From: Paramarasmius palmivorus
Lineage: Eukaryota; Basidiomycota; Agaricomycetes; Agaricales; Marasmiaceae
Direction of reading: 5' to 3'
DNA length: 64,000 nucleotides
NCBI GenBank assembly: GCA_037176845.1
Contig: JAYKXP010000003.1
Location: forward strand, 620,001 to 684,000
Part shown: in pieces, positions 58,725-64,000 of the stretch
Numbering within the stretch: the stretch's first letter is position 1
How the letters are laid out: every line of letters begins with the position of its first letter
Translations under genes and position numbers: made by a program
Notes under the pieces: generated by a model
What the model was told of the DNA's origin: nothing
Seen by the model: the letters and a program-made list of their open reading frames with translations, nothing else
Databases searched by the model: none

Positions 58725-61700
58725 ATGACCAAATTCAACGTCGAAGATGCCTTGGCCAAATTGACGATGCCCGATAAGATCAGACTTCTGTGCGGTCTGG
58801 TATGGGTACATTTCACCTCGCTTCGAGTCTGGATTGACCACAGAGACAGGGCTGGTGGCATACAGAACCCGTACCATCGCTCGGAATACCCTCCATGCGA
58901 ATGAGTGATGGTGAGATGATGGTTGACCTTTGCATAACACCCTGAAGATCAACAATGAACCTCAGGTCCCAATGGTGTCCGTGGAACCCAATGTAAGCGC
59001 TTCAATGATCCTCAGAGTAGCGTTACTGACGTTGATACGTGTCAAGTTTTCAATGGGGTTCCGTCAAGCTGCTTTCCGTCTTCTACTGGCCTTGGATCTA
59101 CATTTGATGTAGAGCTAGCTCGTCAAGTCGGTGAAGCGTTGGCAGATGAATGCCGTGCCAAAGGTGCCGATATTCTACCACTGCTCATCCTACCAGTGCG
59201 ATCTCATGCCTTTCAGGCTGCCACATACTCTTGGGGCCTACCACTAACACGCAACGATCTCCCCTCGGCGGCCGATCTTTCGAATCATTTTCCGAAGATC
59301 CGGTCTTGAACGGATTAATTGCCGCTTCGTACATCAACGGTCTCCAATCCAAAGGAGTCGCTGCGTATGTTTACATTCTTTGTCTACGGCGAGGCAACTA
59401 AGGATAACACTACAGTACCCTCAAACACTATGTCGCCAATGATCAGGAATTTGAACGGTTTTCAGTAAGCAGTATGTGCCATATCCGGTCATTGAAACTC
59501 TTCACCCATCCTGATGAACATAGGTGAGGTCAGCGAGCGCGCTTTGCGAGAAATCTACCTCAAGCCCTTCCAAATCGCTATCCGAGAATCCAATCCCTGG
59601 GCTTTAATGTCCTCATACAATCGCGTGAATGGACTTCACGTCTCGGAAAATAAATGGTTACTGGACGATATCCTACGAAAGGTATGTTAAGACTAGGCTC
59701 CCTGACTACGTATCTAATCTTAACTTCCGCGATAGGAATGGGGTTACAATGGTACACAGTTGTTCTATAACATTGTACAGAACGCTGACGTTGAGTAGGT
59801 ATGATTATGAGTGATTGGATCGGTGTCTACAGCACAGCAGAGAGTATCAAGGCCGGACTGGACCTAGAAATGCCGTGCGTATTCATCAAGCCTGTTCTCT
59901 TGATTGCGCTCAAACTGCCCCATTACAGTGGTCCTACTGTTATGCGCGGAAATGCTGTAATGAGGGCTCTTGCTGCCCAAAAGCTCTTTCCCAGCGATAT
60001 CGATGATCGTGTTCGAAAGGTGCATAGTATTTTGTGCGCCACTGTACCCGGCTCACCGTGCCTAGATCCTCGAGCTACTCGAAAAGGCTTTCGCGTCTGG
60101 CATACCATTTGGTGCTCCGGAAAAGCCAGTGGATACACCTGAACTTCGCCAGCTTCTCCGAACCACCGCTGCCGACTCCATCGTGTTGCTTAAGAACACC
60201 AAGAACCTACTCCCGCTTACTCCGAGCTCCAACATCAAGAAGATCGCTGTCATTGGGCCCAACGCCAAGACTGCCTTTACTTCGGGAGGAGGCTCAGCTC
60301 GGCTGCTCGAGTCGTGGAAAGTTACACCTTTGGAAGGTATCACTGCTGCTGCGAAAGAGATCGGGGCAGACGTGCAATATACCATCGGTGCGACATCGCA
60401 CAAGATGTTACCTTTGGCTGAGCCTTATGTCTCCCAGTCTGATGATCAGCCCGGTGGTCTCATTGAGTTTTGGAACGAGAAACCGTCGGAGGACTTCTTG
60501 AGCACGGAGACGGATGTTGGGAAGAGTCTGAAGGAATCGATATGGAGTACAAAGACCAAGTCCACTAACTGCATGCTGCTAGATGGAGTTGTAAGTCTAC
60601 CCTTTTTTGTTACTCTTCTATTGACTACAACCTGAATAGGATGCCAGCAAAGTTGATTACAATTGCTACTTCAGGGTATGTGCACCGTTTCCACCCCAAC
60701 GTTTGCAGCCACTCAACTCGCTGCATAGTACACTGCCACTTTTACACCAGATGAATCCGGAGACTGGAACTTTGGTGTCTCCGTCTCTGGTCTCGGAAAT
60801 GTCTTCATCGACGGAAAGCTTGTGATCGATCTATCCAACGATCCTCCTCAAGGAAACCACCTCATTGGTGTTGGCACGGCCGAATTATGTGGCACCGTCA
60901 AGGATCTTAAAAAAGGCCAGAAGTATCACCTCGAGATTCGCGTTTCAAACCTGGAATTCATGGCTCAGATTCCGATCATTCCTGCGTGGGGAGGGTTCAG
61001 ACTTGGAGCCATGAAAGTCGTAGAGCCCGAGCGAGCCATCAGGGATGCGGTTCAGCTTGCAAAGGAATCTGATGGTGAGTATAAATATCATGTCAGAGAC
61101 ATATGCTAATGGTGAACTTTTATTCCGTAGTCGCTATCTTGGTCGTCGGATTAAACCATGAGTGTGTTTGGCCGTTTGATTCTGTGGCCATCTGACTGAG
61201 TTCTTGGCCGTTTTTAGATGGGAGAGCGAAAACTACGACAGAGAGGATCTTTCGTGTGTTTCTCTGAAACCTAAGGCATGTTTGTCCTCGCTGACTGGTC
61301 TGTTACATAGGTTACCCGGCCTCACCAATCGCCTTGTTACTGAAGTACTCGCGGCCAACCCCGCAACTGTCGTTATCAATCAATCAGGCTCAGCAGTAGA
61401 ACTGCCCTGGGCCGATGAAGCAAGCGCCATACTCCAAGTTCGTTCATTCCGTTTTCAAAGTGTTCAATATTATTGAGATTGTATTCTTTGAAAGGCCTTC
61501 TTCGGTGGTAACGAGCTTGGAAATGGTATTGCTGATGTCTTGTTCGGTAAAGTAAATCCCTCGGGCAAACTGTCTTTGACTTTCCCGTATGTGTTTCTTT
61601 GTCTAACTAAGTCAATCCTTTTATGTAACTGACTCCAACTGAAATAGCAAACGTTTGGAGGATTGTCCTGCACACCCCTCGTATGGAATCCGGACCCAAG

Positions 61701-62236
61701 ATCACGGCAAAGTACTGTACAACGAGGTTTATTTTCTCTTTTCAATATATTCAAAGAAGCATACTCATGTATTACTGCAGGGCGTCTTCGTTGGGTACCG
61801 AGGCTATCAAATTAAATCCATTACACCTGCTTTCCCCTTCGGCTTTGGCCTATCCTACACTCAGTTCGAGTACTCTGACTTGCATTGCAGCCCCATATCC
61901 TCCGATGGCAAGTTCACGGTGACCCTCAAAGTAACGAATGTCGGTAAAGTCGAAGGGCGGGAAGTTGTCCAGATATACATTTCCGACCCCGAAGCATCAT
62001 TGGCACGCGCAAAGCGAGAGCTCAGAGGGTTCAAGAAGGTGTCCCTGAAGGCTGGGGAGACTAAAGAAGTCAGCTTGGATTTGGACAGAGATGCTCTTGG
62101 GTTCTATGACGAAAGGAGAGGATCATGGGTTGCTGAGCGAGGGAAGTTCGGTGTGCTTGTTGGTGCGTCATCGGAGGATATCAAACTCACGGAAGAAATT
62201 GAATTGAAAGATACCTTAACGTGGATCGGTCTTTGA
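58725..62236 (+). CDS. GH3 beta-glucosidase with PA14 domain
   Basis: Retaining glycoside hydrolase, GH3. ATG at 58725 gives [20 protein letters not shown] with no signal peptide, suggesting an intracellular enzyme. Spliced landmarks: [73 protein letters not shown], and [16 protein letters not shown] containing the nucleophile Asp. The second GH3 domain starts [17 protein letters not shown], with [11 protein letters not shown]14 insertion follows ([20 protein letters not shown]), then GLNH...[10 protein letters not shown] with the acid/base region, [12 protein letters not shown] and an FnIII-like C-terminus ([20 protein letters not shown]). The catalytic motifs are intact. The PA14-in-GH3 layout is known from yeast and bacterial intracellular beta-glucosidases. 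Many short introns (over 10). Confidence 0.95.
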
Positions 62237-62326
62237 GTTAGTCTCTTTGAACAAAGCATTGATAATAGTACTGTACATACATACAAAATCAGACTGAATA
62301 CAACCTTGCGTAACCCGCTAGTGAAA

Positions 62327-63880
62327 CTATAGATACAATGCTTCTACTTCAATGTTAGTACTCATACTGTCAATAAAATAGCAACCAGAGGAATATATCC
62401 TCCTGCTAAACTTTACAATATCCACCGCAGCATGTATCTGATGTTGGGGAACCCGAAGGCGGAATAGCCTTGGACAAACGCGGCTTTTCTGAAAAGCTGC
62501 AAGAGCACTCTTCATCTGGTCTCCAACATCTACTGTAAGGGTGCGAAGCTCTGGACAGACTCCCAACAGCTGCACAAACGACGCCAGATCCACGCTGCAC
62601 GATGGCTCCACCTTCACGGCTAAACTACTCACTGCCCCCGAACGGCGCAGCAGATCTGGAAGGGAATCTGGCCAAGCTTCAGGCTGTCGTATCGTCCCAT
62701 CATCGTTCTGTGGTCGTGATATGATTTCCACGGAGACGAGGCGGGGAAAGGACATCAGCCCTAGAAGCATAGCGATTCCCGCATTGGTGGGACCTAATCT
62801 GAAGAACTGAAGAGATGGTAAAACAATGATGTCGCCTGGAAGGGTGGATAGGGAGAGAATAGTTGAGAAAGGAGGTGGCTTAGGGGTCTCATCGATCAGC
62901 AATGACCTTAGATTCGTGCAAAGGCTGAGAATGCGCAACCAATCTTGTAGTTGTGATGCTGCTAATCCTCGTATTTGGAGAAAGGTGATTTGTCGGAAAG
63001 GGAGGACGTCTGAACGGGACGGGTAGGACATGGTCACACGTGATAGTTGCGGTGTCACTGAAAAACCGCCGTAGAAGGAGGCTTGTACTGGAACGCGTAC
63101 CGCACTTTCATTGAAGATCAAGGTACGAAGGATGGGATAAGTGATTGTCGACTTCATGAACGAGTCCCGAATAGTGCAGTCGAAAGTATCCAGTACGAGG
63201 CACTCGGTCTGCTTGGCCTGTCCCTCTAGAAGTCGTTTATAAACGAGACGTTTGAGTCTCGGTCGACTCCTACAGCCCTTTGTTCGGGGCCGCTCGTGAC
63301 ACTTGTGCATGTCGATAATGCGTATTGTCAACGGATGGCCAGCAGAGCGATGAAAGAAGCTGTCGAGAATGGGTGTAATGTCCCGTGTCATCGATGCAAT
63401 GTCCACTTGGATGGATGCCCACCATTTCCTACGATGAAGTACGATGTTTCTCCAAAGAAAGCAAACGTGGGCAACAAAGAAGAGTGGTGCATCTGTGATC
63501 CGTCCCCGTCCGGCCACCGTAAACATGTATGATGTGTCCACCATGTAACTGAACACCAACTCCAGCACTTCAACTGGAAGCTTTCGAACCGGGGCTATCC
63601 AACTCCGACGTTCTGCCATTCGACGAGAGATCGCATGCGTCCTGATTTCGAGAGTCTTGTATGTTTCTTGAAGCCTCCTCATCATCTCGCTGCAACGTTC
63701 AAATTCCTTCTCATCGAATCGAATCAGCTCTTGAGCCTGAACCTTTTCCAAATGAGTGGGTAGTCGGGGTGACCGCAGTAGGTCGCTTGGTATGGCGTGG
63801 TTGCAGAAAAAGTCATTCAGGATGTCTGTATGACTGCACTCATGGCAAATGTAGCCTTTCATGTCATGGTAGTTTAGCAT
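62327..63880 (-). CDS. F-box protein of the Agaricomycete type
   Basis: Single large open frame (about 517 aa from ATG at 63880; the longer upstream frame starts with TTG and includes a good GTGAGT donor, so an extra 5' exon outside the window is possible). The N-terminus has a CHEC...FFCNHAIPSDLL cysteine-rich segment, then a coiled coil near residues 60-100 (FDEKEFERCSEMMRRLQETY), followed by PVRKLPVEVLELVFSYM, the F-box core, and VCFLWRNIVLHRRKWW. The rest is irregular leucine-rich repeats (LRTLIFNESAVRV, LRSLLIDETPKPPP). Such proteins recruit SKP1-CUL1 ligases; the substrate is unknown and the family is large and rapidly evolving. Confidence 0.72.
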   Translation of the reverse strand: MLNYHDMKGYICHECSHTDILNDFFCNHAIPSDLLRSPRLPTHLEKVQAQELIRFDEKEFERCSEMMRRLQETYKTLEIRTHAISRRMAERRSWIAPVRKLPVEVLELVFSYMVDTSYMFTVAGRGRITDAPLFFVAHVCFLWRNIVLHRRKWWASIQVDIASMTRDITPILDSFFHRSAGHPLTIRIIDMHKCHERPRTKGCRSRPRLKRLVYKRLLEGQAKQTECLVLDTFDCTIRDSFMKSTITYPILRTLIFNESAVRVPVQASFYGGFSVTPQLSRVTMSYPSRSDVLPFRQITFLQIRGLAASQLQDWLRILSLCTNLRSLLIDETPKPPPFSTILSLSTLPGDIIVLPSLQFFRLGPTNAGIAMLLGLMSFPRLVSVEIISRPQNDDGTIRQPEAWPDSLPDLLRRSGAVSSLAVKVEPSCSVDLASFVQLLGVCPELRTLTVDVGDQMKSALAAFQKSRVCPRLFRLRVPQHQIHAAVDIVKFSRRIYSSGCYFIDSMSTNIEVEALYL

Positions 63881-64000
63881 GGTCCTATAGAGTGTTAGAT
63901 TCTGGAATCCAGCAAGAATCTGGCGCAGAAACTCACCAGTTCGAGTGCTCAAGCTAGGGAGGTTGTAATGGGTTGAATCAAACGTTCTCTGCTGGAGTGC

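Overview
The window is nuclear DNA from a filamentous fungus, almost certainly a basidiomycete of the Agaricomycetes type. The evidence is short introns (mostly 47-60 nt, GT-AG) in nearly every gene, very compact intergenic spacing, coiled-coil/F-box proteins of the mushroom type, and a gene set that is wholly eukaryotic. I rebuilt gene models by joining open frames across GT..AG introns where the joined protein matched a known family. No rRNA, tRNA, transposon, CRISPR array or viral insertion could be supported.

Region 1-50.7 kb is mostly housekeeping. In order: lipin phosphatidate phosphatase (-, cut by the left edge), complex I subunit NDUFB9 (-), Pol I factor RRN3 (+), a small F-box-like protein (+), an epoxide hydrolase (-), a Barentsz/CASC3-type exon-junction protein (+), a cytochrome P450 (-), nucleolar NOP12 (+), a secreted S28 serine peptidase (-), TFIIB (+), RRS1 (-), TAF12 (+), TIP41 (-), dynein light intermediate chain (+), an orphan protein (+), a GEN1/YEN1 Holliday-junction resolvase (+), a nucleoside hydrolase (-), an orphan protein (+), a diaphanous-type formin (-), MCM6 (-), a DSP-like tyrosine phosphatase (+) and VAC14 (-). 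Several divergent pairs share very short promoters (RRS1/TAF12 89 bp, MCM6/phosphatase 136 bp, TIP41/dynein LIC 191 bp).

Region 51-62.2 kb changes character: cutinase (-), GH18 chitinase (-), an MFS sugar transporter (-) and a GH3 beta-glucosidase with PA14 domain (+). The last two are divergent around about 1.07 kb, which suggests a sugar-uptake plus intracellular hydrolysis unit like LAC12-LAC4. An F-box protein (-) lies at the right end.

The most notable points are gene-structure oddities: a 4-nt first coding exon in VAC14, a 13-nt exon carrying the chitinase catalytic residues, 28- and 16-nt exons in NDUFB9 and a GC-AG intron in TIP41. Also notable are SUMO-interacting-like motifs in the GEN1/YEN1 tail, the transporter/beta-glucosidase pair, and TATA boxes that I found mainly in front of the nutritional/secreted genes. 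I saw no clearly undescribed molecular system; two orphan proteins are the only real unknowns.
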